This document shows, one piece after another, positions 24,911 to 33,616 of a stretch of 64,000 nucleotides of DNA. The notes beneath the pieces are model-generated. The model did no database searches. It was not told where the DNA came from and saw only the letters and a list, made by a program, of their open reading frames with translations. The stretch comes from Clostridia bacterium (GTDB taxonomy: Bacteria > Bacillota > Clostridia > Oscillospirales > QAKW01). The stretch spans positions 1 through 64,000 of the forward strand of contig JAFTZM010000010.1 of the NCBI GenBank assembly GCA_017464525.1, written 5' to 3'. The translations under genes were made by a program, and so were the position numbers. How positions within the stretch are numbered: the stretch's first letter is position 1; each line of letters begins with the position of its first letter.

Positions 24911-26261
24911 GGTCTATTCCTTTATAAAAGAGCACAAAGGTATTCTGATCCTGATGATTTTGCTGTTTTTGGAAAGAGTGGTCGCCATGTATGAATTTGG
25001 GATCATGTATTCCTTAAAAAATGATGACCTGTCTTATGTGAATAGCGGTATTACCTTTGCCAAAACCGGCATGATCACGATGCACGATACCGTTCCCAGC
25101 GCACAGATCATGCCCGGGATGACCGTGCTGATCGGTTTTCTTTCGCTGATTTTCGGCGAAGGAAAGCTGTTTTGGCTTGTGATGAAATTGTTGTGGTTTT
25201 TTATGGCGTCCATGACAGCGTGGTTTACCTATAGGAGCGTTAGCCTTTTTACACCGAAATGGTGCGGGATCCTTGCGGCTGTTTTTTATTTTCGTCCGGA
25301 TTACGTTTGGATGGATAACGTTATTTTGACAGAAACGCCCTTTTTGCTTGCGCTGACTGCAATGATATATTTCACCTTTAAAATGGCGAAAGAGCCAGGC
25401 TATAAAAACTTTTGGCTTTGTGCAATCGCCTATTTTTGCGGGCTGATGCTGAAGGCAAACATAGCGCCGTATCCGCTGTTTGTACTGGTCTATCTGCTCA
25501 TTGTGAAGTATGATAAGAAGTTGTTGATCAAGCAGTGCGCTCTTCTGATCGGATGTGTGCTTTGCTTTTTGATACCGTGGAGCATCCGAAACTATACCCA
25601 CTTTAATGCGTTTATTCCTTTGACCTATGGTTCCGGGAATCCCACCTTGCTGGGAACCTACCAGGGCGTAAGATATCCCGCAGATGAAAAACTGGATTAT
25701 GAGACGAATGTAGAGGAGGTCGCCCGGGAAAAATACGCAGAGTATTACGGTGAGGACGGAGAGGTGCTTCCTCAATACAGAAGATATGTCTCGTTAGGGA
25801 AAGACGCCATCAAGGCAAGGTATCGGCAGAAGTACTGGGCACAGACCGATTGGAAGAGTATGGTCTATTCTTATTTTGTGCGGAAGCCGCAGGATATGCT
25901 CAATAGTATATTTTATTGGAAAATGACCTTCAATATCAAAGGGGAGCTTTTGAAGGAGTTTCCCATTTGGGAAAATCTCTTCTGTATTCTTACGGTGCTT
26001 GCGGCGCTGATTCTGAAAAAATACAGGTATGCCGTTTTTTATGCCGCAGCTGTTTATTTGGGAAATATCTATATATACGCAATGACCTATTCTTATAGCC
26101 GGTATAATGCCTCACTGATCAGTGCGAAGTATATTTTGATAGGAATTGGTATCAGCCTTGTACTGCAACTGTTCATGAAAGGAATAAGGGCAATCAATAC
26201 CTTTGAAACAACGCAGCTTGCAGAAAAAAATGCGGAGGAAGGAAATAAAAGTTATGATTAA
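24891..26261 (+). CDS. GT39/ArnT-like membrane glycosyltransferase
   Basis: A 456-residue protein with about ten membrane segments. The first external loop has SLKNDDLSYVNSG, a DD-containing motif at the position of the catalytic aspartates in GT39/ArnT and PMT-type enzymes, and RPDYVWMDN and NVILTETPFLLAL follow as in ArnT homologues. It likely uses the lipid-linked sugar made by the GT2 enzyme two genes upstream. ATG 24891 is chosen for position behind GGAGAAGAAAG; its start lies within the DUF2304 gene. This stretch is AT-richer than the cluster average. Confidence 0.8.
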   Translation: MKIMMNKVYSFIKEHKGILILMILLFLERVVAMYEFGIMYSLKNDDLSYVNSGITFAKTGMITMHDTVPSAQIMPGMTVLIGFLSLIFGEGKLFWLVMKLLWFFMASMTAWFTYRSVSLFTPKWCGILAAVFYFRPDYVWMDNVILTETPFLLALTAMIYFTFKMAKEPGYKNFWLCAIAYFCGLMLKANIAPYPLFVLVYLLIVKYDKKLLIKQCALLIGCVLCFLIPWSIRNYTHFNAFIPLTYGSGNPTLLGTYQGVRYPADEKLDYETNVEEVAREKYAEYYGEDGEVLPQYRRYVSLGKDAIKARYRQKYWAQTDWKSMVYSYFVRKPQDMLNSIFYWKMTFNIKGELLKEFPIWENLFCILTVLAALILKKYRYAVFYAAAVYLGNIYIYAMTYSYSRYNASLISAKYILIGIGISLVLQLFMKGIRAINTFETTQLAEKNAEEGNKSYD

Positions 26262-27360
26262 AGTAATGAGTATCTTCGGCACCCGCCCCGAAGCCATCAA
26301 GATGGCGCCTTTGGTAAAGGAGCTGGAGCGCCGCCCCGAGATCCAGAGCATCGTTTGCGTCACCGCCCAGCATCGGGAAATGCTGGATCAGGTGCTGGAG
26401 ACCTTTGAGATTACCCCCGATTACGATCTGAATATCATGAAGCAGGGCCAGACCCTTGCCGATATCACCACCCGTGCCCTGCAGGGCGTCAGCGAGGTGA
26501 TCCAGCAGGCCAAGCCCGATATCGTGCTGGTTCACGGCGATACCACCACCACCTTTGCCGGCGGCCTGGCCGCCTTCTATAATCAGGTGGCCATCGGCCA
26601 TGTGGAAGCGGGGCTGCGCACTTATAATAAGTATTCTCCCTATCCGGAGGAGATGAACCGCCAGATGGTGGATTGCATGACCGATATGTATTTTGCCCCT
26701 ACGGCCCTCAGCCGGCAAAATCTGCTGAAGGAAAATATTGATGACAGTAAGATCTACGTCACCGGCAATACGGCCATTGATGCCATGAGTACCACCGTGG
26801 AAAAGGATTATCACCATGAGGTGCTGGATTGGGTGGGGGAGGATAAAATGATCCTGCTCACCGCCCATCGCCGGGAAAATCTGGGTGAGCCCATGAAGAA
26901 TATCTTCCGGGGCATTCGCCGGGTGTTGGATGAAGTGCCCGGATTGAAGGTGGTTTATCCCATCCATAAGAATCCCATCGTCCGTGCGGCGGCTGATGAG
27001 GTGCTGAAGGATTGCGATCGGGTGAAGCTCATTGAGCCTTTGGAGGTGTTTGATTTCCATAACTTCCAGAATATGGCCCACCTAATCCTGACCGATAGCG
27101 GCGGTATTCAGGAGGAGGCGCCTTCTTTGGGCAAGCCGGTGCTGGTGTTGCGGGATACCACCGAGCGGCCCGAGGGTATTGATGCCGGTACGCTCAAGCT
27201 GGTGGGAACCGATGCGGATACTATTTATCGGGAGACCATGCGGCTGCTGACCGATCCTGCTGAGTATGAGCGGATGAGCCGGGCCTCCAATCCTTATGGT
27301 GATGGGCACGCCAGCGAGCGGATCGCTGATGCCATCATTGCGAAATTTTCGGAGAAGTGA
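26254..27360 (+). CDS. wecB: UDP-N-acetylglucosamine 2-epimerase (non-hydrolysing)
   Basis: A 368-residue MnaA/WecB enzyme that interconverts UDP-GlcNAc and UDP-ManNAc, the donor needed by the TagA-type transferase of this cluster. Family signatures are FGTRPEAIKMAPL, TAQHREML, LVHGDTTTTFA, GHVEAGLRT, PEEMNRQM, TAHRRENLG and the C-terminal LTDSGGIQEEAPSLGKPVLVLRDTTERPE. It is full length. ATG 26254 is the likely start; ATG 26266 is an alternative. It returns to the higher GC and codon use of the rest of the window after the AT-rich preceding genes. Confidence 0.96.
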   Translation: MIKVMSIFGTRPEAIKMAPLVKELERRPEIQSIVCVTAQHREMLDQVLETFEITPDYDLNIMKQGQTLADITTRALQGVSEVIQQAKPDIVLVHGDTTTTFAGGLAAFYNQVAIGHVEAGLRTYNKYSPYPEEMNRQMVDCMTDMYFAPTALSRQNLLKENIDDSKIYVTGNTAIDAMSTTVEKDYHHEVLDWVGEDKMILLTAHRRENLGEPMKNIFRGIRRVLDEVPGLKVVYPIHKNPIVRAAADEVLKDCDRVKLIEPLEVFDFHNFQNMAHLILTDSGGIQEEAPSLGKPVLVLRDTTERPEGIDAGTLKLVGTDADTIYRETMRLLTDPAEYERMSRASNPYGDGHASERIADAIIAKFSEK

Positions 27361-27361
27361 T

Positions 27362-28333
27362 ATGCTGATTAGTATTATTATTCCGGTTTATAACACCAAG
27401 GATTACCTTGAAAAATGCGTAAGCTCTGTGCTGGCCTGCGATTACAGCGATTGCGAGATTCTGCTCATCGATGATGGCTCCACCGATGGGGAGACCCCCG
27501 CTCTCTGCGATGCCATTGCTGAAAGAGATCCTGCGATCCGCGTGATCCACCAGCAGAATAAGGGGCTGGGCGGTGCCCGGAATACCGGTATTGAAGAAGC
27601 GACGGGTGAGTATCTTTTTTTCATTGATAGCGATGATACCATCGTTCCCCAAGCTCTGGAGCTGCTGAAAAAGGAGATCAGCCGTACCCATGCGGAGATC
27701 TATTCCTTTAATATGACCTCGAAAGATGATAACGAAAACCGTTCTTTGTTAATAACGAATTATTATGAGTCTGAAACATCGTTTTCATTGGCCGAGCATC
27801 CGGAATATATGCAATCTGTTCCCAGCGCTTGCTGCCGGATCTGGAAAAAAAGCCTTTATACTGAAAATGAGATCTATTTTCCGGAAAGGGTGTGGTATGA
27901 GGATATCCGTACCACAGTAAAGCTGTTTGCGCTGGCATCTTCTATTGTTACATTAAAATCCCCGTTGTATATTTATTATATGCGGGAAGGCTCTATCATG
28001 CATTCTGCAAACCTGGACCGCAGCAGGGAGATCATCGATGCTTTCGAGGATCTTTTGGGCTGGTACCGGGAAAAGGGATTATTCGAGCAATATAAAGAGG
28101 TGCTCTGCCGCCTTTGTATAGAGCACGTTTATCTTACCGCCTCTGTTCGGGTGCTCCGTGGGGATCGGAAGCATCCTCTACTGAAGGAATTTGCAGATTA
28201 TCTTAAAAGGAATTTTCCGGATTATAAAAAGGCCGATCTGTCCTTCTTGCCGGCTGCCCGTAGGTTGGTATTCCGGCTGCTGGAATGGAAACAGTATGCA
28301 TTGATCATGCTGCTCTTTAAAATTAAATCATAG
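27362..28333 (+). CDS. GT2 glycosyltransferase (EpsJ/CpsJ-like)
   Basis: A 323-residue GT2 enzyme. The GT-A fold shows SIIIPVYNTKDYLEKC, LIDDGSTD, NKGLGGARNTGIEEA and FIDSDDTI (the metal-binding DxD). The C-terminal half (about 160-323) resembles capsular/exopolysaccharide transferases and has no membrane helix. It probably adds a sugar to the polymer repeat unit. ATG 27362 lies one base after the epimerase stop, in the same operon. Confidence 0.9.
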   Translation: MLISIIIPVYNTKDYLEKCVSSVLACDYSDCEILLIDDGSTDGETPALCDAIAERDPAIRVIHQQNKGLGGARNTGIEEATGEYLFFIDSDDTIVPQALELLKKEISRTHAEIYSFNMTSKDDNENRSLLITNYYESETSFSLAEHPEYMQSVPSACCRIWKKSLYTENEIYFPERVWYEDIRTTVKLFALASSIVTLKSPLYIYYMREGSIMHSANLDRSREIIDAFEDLLGWYREKGLFEQYKEVLCRLCIEHVYLTASVRVLRGDRKHPLLKEFADYLKRNFPDYKKADLSFLPAARRLVFRLLEWKQYALIMLLFKIKS

Positions 28334-28348
28334 AAACGAGGCGTTTTT

Positions 28349-29617
28349 TTGAAGAAACTCGATTTCAGTAATAATAAGCGGGGCGTGTTGTTTAAAAACA
28401 CGCTCATGCTCTATATTCTGCAGGCCTCTACTGCGTTGCTGGCGGTGGCGGTGGCACCCTATCAAAGCCGTGTTCTGGGCCCCGAGGTGTTCGGCGGGAT
28501 CTTTAAGGCATCTGCGGCGATCATCGTTTATTTCCAGCTGATCATTGATTTTGGCTTTATGCTTTCTGCTACCGAGGAGGTTTCTTTGGAGCGGGAAAAT
28601 AAAGGCCGGCTGCAGGAGATCTTTACCTCTGTCACCCTTTCCAAGCTGGGGCTGGCGGTGATCTCCTTTGCGCTGCTGATGATCCTCAGCAGCGTGATCC
28701 CTGCTTGGGAGCATAAGAAAACGGTGCTGATCCTCACCTTCTTTGCCACCCTTTTGAATTCCATGATTCCCGATTATTTGTATCGGGGCTTGGAAAAGAT
28801 GACTGCCATTACCATCCGTACGGTGCTGATCAAGGTGTTCTTTACAGTGGCGACCTTCCTGTTTTTGAAGGGGCCGGAGGATGTGTGGGTGATCCCCACT
28901 TTGAATATCATTGGCAACGGTGTGGCGCTGATCGCGGCGTATGTTCATGTTTATAAGGCGTTGGGGATCGGCTTTGTGAAGCCCCGCCTTGCTGCTATCT
29001 GGAGAGAATTTAAAAAATCCTCCGTGTTCTTTTACTCCCGGATCGCCACCACCGCCTATACGGCCTTGAATACGGTAATTCTGGATATCATTACCGGCAG
29101 CGGCAGCGATACCGGCTTTTATACCTCGGCCAATCAGCTGATCGAAACCGGCAAAACGGCAGTTTCGCCGATCTCGGATAGCTTTTATCCTTATATGACC
29201 AAAAATAAGGACTTTAAACTGCTGAAAAAGGTTCTGCTGTTGATCGAACCGGTGATCTTTGTGTTCTGCGCCGTCGTTTTTGTCTTTGCAAAGGAATTCT
29301 GCGTGCTGTTTTTTGGGCCGGAATATGCAGCGGCCGGGGATGTGCTGCGGGCGATGCTGCCGGTGGGCGTGGTGATCCTGCCCAGCTATCTTCTGGGTTT
29401 CCCCACCCTTACGGCAATGGGCAAAACCAAGCACGCAAACTATTCCACCATCTTTGGATCTGTGCTGCAGTTTTTGATGCTGGGTCTGATGTTCCTGACC
29501 GATCATGTCAATATGATCACCTTGGCGCTTACGGTATCCATTACCGAAACCGCCATCCTTGCATATCGCATTGTGATTGTGGTGAAAAACCGCCATCTCA
29601 TGAAGAAGGAGAATTGA
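28349..29617 (+). CDS. Polysaccharide flippase (Wzx/RfbX, MOP superfamily)
   Basis: A 422-residue protein with about 12 transmembrane helices that aligns in layout with oligosaccharide flippases. The N-terminus has KNTLMLYILQASTALLAVAVAP and VLGPEVFGGIF, as in RfbX-type proteins. It would move lipid-linked repeat units to the outer face. The start is TTG 28349, placed after GAAACGAGG. Together with the ligase-like protein at 22075, it implies a Wzx/Wzy-type pathway rather than the TagGH ABC exporter usual for teichoic acids. Confidence 0.9.
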   Translation: MKKLDFSNNKRGVLFKNTLMLYILQASTALLAVAVAPYQSRVLGPEVFGGIFKASAAIIVYFQLIIDFGFMLSATEEVSLERENKGRLQEIFTSVTLSKLGLAVISFALLMILSSVIPAWEHKKTVLILTFFATLLNSMIPDYLYRGLEKMTAITIRTVLIKVFFTVATFLFLKGPEDVWVIPTLNIIGNGVALIAAYVHVYKALGIGFVKPRLAAIWREFKKSSVFFYSRIATTAYTALNTVILDIITGSGSDTGFYTSANQLIETGKTAVSPISDSFYPYMTKNKDFKLLKKVLLLIEPVIFVFCAVVFVFAKEFCVLFFGPEYAAAGDVLRAMLPVGVVILPSYLLGFPTLTAMGKTKHANYSTIFGSVLQFLMLGLMFLTDHVNMITLALTVSITETAILAYRIVIVVKNRHLMKKEN

Positions 29618-29618
29618 A

Positions 29619-30755
29619 ATGGGGATTGTGAATAAATTGTATATCGCCGGCTGCTGGGTGCTGAGTCTGGCCCTTCCGGTGAATAAAAAGAAGGTCGTGT
29701 TCAGCAGCTACTACGGTCGGGGCTATTCCGATAATCCCAAGGCCATCTGTGAAGCCCTGCGGGCGGCGGATTCCGATGCGGAATTGGTCTGGCTGGTAAA
29801 GAACGAAAAGGAAGCCGCCTCCCTGCCGGAGGGGGTTAAGCCATGCCCTTACGGTTCTGCCAGACGGGTCTTTGCTCTGGCTACCGCCGGGGTTTGGGTG
29901 GATAACTGCCGGAAATATGACCGTTTTAAAAAGAAAAATCAGTATTATCTCCAAACCTGGCATGGTTTTCCCCTGAAACGGATCGAAAAGGATGCCTATG
30001 ATGCGTTGGGGCCTGAATACGAAAAGGGAGCCAAGCGGGATTCCGCCAAGATCGATCTGCTGCTGTCCAACAGCGGCTTTTGCACCGAGACGCTTCGCCG
30101 CTGCTTTTGGTATGACGGAGAGATCGCTGAGTACGGCAGCCCCCGCAATGATGTGTTCTTCAAGCCGGATCCTCATACCGATCGGAAGGTGCGGGAGGCG
30201 TTCTCGCTGCCTGCCGATCGGAAGCTGGTACTTTATGCCCCCACCTTCCGGGCCGATCATTCCATGGACGCCTATGAGTTGGATGCCAAAAAATTGGGAG
30301 AGGCCTGCGAAAAACGCTTTGGCGGAAAGTGGACAGTTCTCATCCGGCTGCATCCGAATGTGGCCTTCCAGTCTGAAAAACTCTTTGCGTACGACGGCGA
30401 AACGGTGGTAGATGCCACTATGTATCCCGATATGCAGGAACTGCTTTGCGGTTGTGATATGCTGATCACCGATTATTCTTCCTCTATGTTTGATTTTGCC
30501 CTGAGCGGCAAGCCATGCCTGCGTTTTGCGCTGGATATTGAGGATTATAAGAAGGATCGGAACTTTTATTTCACCCAGGAGGAAATGCCCTTCCCCTTGG
30601 CAGATTCTAATGAGGCACTGGCCGAATGTGTACTGCAATTTAATGAAGCAAGCTATCAGGCGGTGTGGAAGGCCTTTACCGAAAAGAATACATTCTGTGA
30701 GGATGGCAACGCCGCCAAGCGGTGCGCTGATTGGATTCTGGAAAAAATCAAATAA
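29619..30755 (+). CDS. CDP-glycerol glycerophosphotransferase (TagB/TagF-like)
   Basis: A 378-residue enzyme of the CDP-glycerol:poly(glycerophosphate) glycerophosphotransferase family. Signatures are VVFSSYYGRGYSDNPKAI, LQTWHGFPLKRI, a GSPRNDVFF block, YAPTFRAD and the donor-binding LITDYSSSMFDFAL, then CLRFALDIEDY. It lacks the N-terminal sugar-transferase module of some homologues. With TagD making CDP-glycerol upstream, the polymer likely carries glycerol phosphate. It is the last gene of the cluster; a terminator follows immediately. Confidence 0.92.
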   Translation: MGIVNKLYIAGCWVLSLALPVNKKKVVFSSYYGRGYSDNPKAICEALRAADSDAELVWLVKNEKEAASLPEGVKPCPYGSARRVFALATAGVWVDNCRKYDRFKKKNQYYLQTWHGFPLKRIEKDAYDALGPEYEKGAKRDSAKIDLLLSNSGFCTETLRRCFWYDGEIAEYGSPRNDVFFKPDPHTDRKVREAFSLPADRKLVLYAPTFRADHSMDAYELDAKKLGEACEKRFGGKWTVLIRLHPNVAFQSEKLFAYDGETVVDATMYPDMQELLCGCDMLITDYSSSMFDFALSGKPCLRFALDIEDYKKDRNFYFTQEEMPFPLADSNEALAECVLQFNEASYQAVWKAFTEKNTFCEDGNAAKRCADWILEKIK

Positions 30756-30759
30756 AAAG

Positions 30760-30782
30760 CGTGCCTTCTGGCACGTTTTTTA
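30760..30782 (+). terminator. Terminator of the surface-polymer cluster
   Basis: CGTGCC pairs with GGCACG around TTCT, followed by TTTTTT. It closes the cluster that began at 17841. Confidence 0.85.
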
Positions 30783-30842
30783 TTGCATTTTCAAAAAGAA
30801 AAGTCTATAATAACAATGAAAAAAACAAGGAAGGTCTCCATT

Positions 30843-32198
30843 ATGCGCTGGATCACAAGAGATAAGCATTTTTATAAAACCATCGTTACGCTGGCGGTGC
30901 CTATTTCCATGCAGGCGCTGGTGACTTTTTTGGTGGGCTTTGCCGATAATGTGATGATCAGTTCTTTTGGAGATGCTGCCGTTTCCGGCGTGCTCTTTGG
31001 CGGGCAGATCCAATTTTTGCTGCAGCAGCTGGTATTTGGCTTGGGCAGCGCCTTGATGATCATGACCGCCCAATATTGGGGCAGGGGAGATCTGGAACCC
31101 ATCCGCCGGCTGCTGGGTCTGGTGCTGCGGATCGGCGGGGCGGCCGCCCTGGTGATGACGGCCCTTTCCTTTTTGATGCCCCGTCAGCTGCTGGGGCTGT
31201 TCACCGACCAGGCTGTTTCCCTGGATCAGGGGGTCGCTTATCTCAGGATCCTTTGTTGGAGCTTTTTGTTCTATGTGGTCTCCCAGATTCTGGCCTTTGC
31301 CATGCGCAGCGTAGAGACTGCCTTTATCGGTGCGGTGGCGTCTGTTGCTGCGCTGGTGGTCAATGTGTTGCTGAATTGGGTGCTGATCTTCGGCGTGGGC
31401 CCTTGCCCGGCTTTAGGGGTGCGGGGCGCCGCTCTTGCAACGCTGATTGCCCGCGGGGTGGAGTGCGCGGTGATGGTGTTCTATGTTTTTGGGAAGGATC
31501 AGAAGTTGCAGATGCGGCTTCGGGATATCTTCCGTTCCTCCGGGGAGCTTTTGAAGCAATATCTGCACTATGGCATTCCGGTGGTGGCCGGCGATCTGGT
31601 ATGGGCGGTGAATGTGCTTTGCCAGAACGCCCTGCTGGGCCATTATACCGAGGATGTTTCTGCTGCCGCCAGCATCACCAACACCCTGAACAGCCTGATC
31701 TATGTAGTGCTGAACGGACTTTGGGGCGGTGTTTCGGTGCTGATCGGCAAAACCATCGGGGAAGGCCGGCGGGAAAAGGTAAAGGAATATGCCCGCACCT
31801 GCCAGATCCTCTTTTTAGGGGTGGGGCTGGTTTCCGGCGGCTTTGTGTTCAGCTGTAAGGGGCTGTTTCTGGCTATGTATGCCGGTATCAGTGCCGGTGC
31901 CCGGGAGGTTGCCCTTCAATTCATGACCGTTCTTTCTGTGACCATCATCGGTTCCTGCTATGAGGCCTGCTGCCTTGGCTCTCTGGTCAAGGCCGGCGGC
32001 GATACCTCCTTTGTGTTTAAAAACGATTCCATCTTCGTGTTTTTAGTGGTGCTTCCTTCGGCATTTCTTGCCCGCTGGTTGGGCGCGCCCCTTTGGGTGG
32101 TATTCCTCTGCCTGAAAAGCGATCAGCTGCTCAAATGTATCGTGGCGGTGATCAAGGTCAACCGCTTCCGCTGGATCCGGGAAATTGCAAAGACCTAA
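30843..32198 (+). CDS. MATE-family multidrug/organic-cation exporter
   Basis: A 451-residue protein with 12 predicted helices in two related halves. It contains the family stretch PISMQALVTFLVGFADNVMISSFG near the N-terminus and repeats it loosely in the second half (ASITNTLNSLIYVVLNGLWGGVSVLIG). MATE proteins export drugs or metabolites using Na+ or H+ gradients. ATG 30843 is favoured because AAGGAAGG precedes it; an upstream ATG at 30816 sits next to a TATAAT and is less likely. It overlaps the converging ylmC gene by 4 bp. Confidence 0.93.
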   Translation: MRWITRDKHFYKTIVTLAVPISMQALVTFLVGFADNVMISSFGDAAVSGVLFGGQIQFLLQQLVFGLGSALMIMTAQYWGRGDLEPIRRLLGLVLRIGGAAALVMTALSFLMPRQLLGLFTDQAVSLDQGVAYLRILCWSFLFYVVSQILAFAMRSVETAFIGAVASVAALVVNVLLNWVLIFGVGPCPALGVRGAALATLIARGVECAVMVFYVFGKDQKLQMRLRDIFRSSGELLKQYLHYGIPVVAGDLVWAVNVLCQNALLGHYTEDVSAAASITNTLNSLIYVVLNGLWGGVSVLIGKTIGEGRREKVKEYARTCQILFLGVGLVSGGFVFSCKGLFLAMYAGISAGAREVALQFMTVLSVTIIGSCYEACCLGSLVKAGGDTSFVFKNDSIFVFLVVLPSAFLARWLGAPLWVVFLCLKSDQLLKCIVAVIKVNRFRWIREIAKT

Positions 32199-32428
32199 CG
32201 GCAGACGGGTTCCTTGCAGATCCAGATCACATCCTCCCCGATCCGCTCTACATCGCACCAGGGGATCCGCATCTCCTCCCGGCGGAAAAAGCCCTTTCCG
32301 CATAGGATAATGGCCTCGATCTTGCCGCAATCGCAGCTGATGATGAAATCAGTGGGAAACCCCAATTTCCGGCCGCTGCAGGCAACGATCACTTCCTTTT
32401 GTTTTAAACTGTCGATGGACATTTCCAT
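32195..32428 (-). CDS. YlmC/YmxH-family sporulation-associated PRC-barrel protein
   Basis: A 77-residue protein matching the small YlmC/YmxH family of spore-forming Firmicutes: SIDSLKQKEVI, GRKLGFPTDFI, CGKGFFRREEMRIPWCDVERIGEDVI. The fold is expected to be a PRC-barrel; the role in sporulation is not precisely known. AGGTGA precedes ATG 32428. Its presence suggests that the host belongs to an endospore-forming lineage, though some non-sporulating relatives retain it. Confidence 0.85.
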   Translation of the reverse strand: MEMSIDSLKQKEVIVACSGRKLGFPTDFIISCDCGKIEAIILCGKGFFRREEMRIPWCDVERIGEDVIWICKEPVCR

Positions 32429-32465
32429 AAAATCACCTCAATCTAACATATGAAAGGCGAAAAAA

Positions 32466-33011
32466 ATGAATACAAATTTTAAAAATCAAGCGTATACTGC
32501 CGCCAGAGAATTGGCGGAAAATTTAAAGCCCGGCGACCTGCTGGTGGTGGGCTGCTCCTCCAGCGAGATCGCCGGGGAAAAGATCGGCACCCATTCTGCC
32601 CCGGAGACTGGGAAAGAAGTAGCCGAAGGGATCCTGCAGGCCTGCGGCGAGGCGGGGGTCTTTCTGGCCGCCCAGTGCTGCGAGCATCTGAATCGGGCGT
32701 TGATCCTGGAGCGAGAGGTAGCCGAAAAGCGGGGGTATCCCATCGTGAATGCGGTGCCTCAGCCTAAGGCCGGCGGCTCCTTTGCCACCGCTGCCTATCA
32801 GCTGATGAAGGATCCGGTGGCGGTGGAGCATATCGCCGCGGAAGCCGGCCTGGATATCGGCGGCACCCTGATCGGGATGCACCTCAGGGAGGTGGCGGTT
32901 CCCTGCCGCCTGAGCCTCCGGAAGATCGGTGATGCCATCCTCCTTGCCGCCCGCACCCGCCCCAAATTCATCGGCGGCGACCGGGCCCATTATGATGAAA
33001 AGTTAAAATAA
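32466..33011 (+). CDS. YwlG-family (TIGR01440/DUF436) protein
   Basis: A 181-residue protein of the conserved Firmicute YwlG family (UPF0340). Typical stretches are LLVVGCSSSEIAGEKIG, QCCEHLNRALI, VPQPKAGGSFATAAY and GLDIGGTLIGMHLREVAVP, ending RTRPKFIGGDRAHYDE. The fold suggests a nucleotide or thiamine-binding-like enzyme; no activity is established. The conserved cysteines near residues 30 and 68-69 could be functional. A terminator follows the stop by 2 bp. Confidence 0.9.
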   Translation: MNTNFKNQAYTAARELAENLKPGDLLVVGCSSSEIAGEKIGTHSAPETGKEVAEGILQACGEAGVFLAAQCCEHLNRALILEREVAEKRGYPIVNAVPQPKAGGSFATAAYQLMKDPVAVEHIAAEAGLDIGGTLIGMHLREVAVPCRLSLRKIGDAILLAARTRPKFIGGDRAHYDEKLK

Positions 33012-33012
33012 T

Positions 33013-33043
33013 AACCAAAAGCCCCAGTCGGGGCTTTTGGTTA
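33013..33043. terminator. Bidirectional terminator (ywlG-like gene / pilus operon)
   Basis: AACCAAAAGCCCC pairs with GGGGCTTTTGGTT around a short loop. The pilus operon ends here on the minus strand and the ywlG-like gene on the plus strand. Confidence 0.85.
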
Positions 33044-33616
33044 TTTCAGGCTGCAGCGGATGACGGTGTAGTCCAGATTATAGGTGTTTCTGGCGAAGAG
33101 GGTCAGGTCTGCATCCCGGCTCAGGTTTTCGGCAGAAACATCTTTTGTTTTTTCAATGGCGGTCACGGTGAAGCGATACCGACCGCCGGTCGTGTCGGTC
33201 ACATAGACGGTATCGCCGTTGGTGACGGTTTTGGTAAAGTCCAATTGTCCCGGGGCGTCGCTGCCGCCGATGATCAGGCTGTTATCGTAAAGGCTTCCCG
33301 TGTATCGGCAAGGGTATCTGGCCACCGCGGCTGGATTCCAATGGGCGTAGAGGGGTAGTGTTGTTCCGTAGGCAGGGAGCTCCATCACCCCGGCAAAATC
33401 GGTGCCCTCCACCTCCAGCAGGGGCATGGCGGGATCGGTGCGGCCGTCGGGGGCGGTATCCTGCACCTCCGGCATCAGGGCAAGCAGCTGGGTGTAAAGG
33501 GCATCGGCCTTTTCGGCTGCCTGCTTTTGAAAGACTTGGGTGCCAAAAACCGCAAGAACGGCAAGAAGGATCAGCAGGATTCCAAGTATCAGCGGGATCC
33601 GGGTTCGTTTTCTCAT
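33041..33616 (-). CDS. Sortase-fold protein lacking the catalytic triad (pseudo-sortase)
   Basis: A 192-residue protein with one N-terminal membrane helix (about 8-28) and a sortase-like beta-barrel. The places of the active site are recognisable but changed. The SLIIGGSDAPG segment (113-123) replaces the usual AGHRG-type histidine motif. LTLFARNTYN (171-180) replaces the TLxTCTPYG motif, so the catalytic Cys is lost, and the downstream Arg is also absent. A sole Cys near the C-terminus (188) is not at the catalytic site. It starts by ATGA overlap with the minor pilin gene and ends the pilus operon, which includes an intact sortase C. A structural or scaffold role in pilus assembly is inferred. 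Confidence 0.78.
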   Translation of the reverse strand: MRKRTRIPLILGILLILLAVLAVFGTQVFQKQAAEKADALYTQLLALMPEVQDTAPDGRTDPAMPLLEVEGTDFAGVMELPAYGTTLPLYAHWNPAAVARYPCRYTGSLYDNSLIIGGSDAPGQLDFTKTVTNGDTVYVTDTTGGRYRFTVTAIEKTKDVSAENLSRDADLTLFARNTYNLDYTVIRCSLK

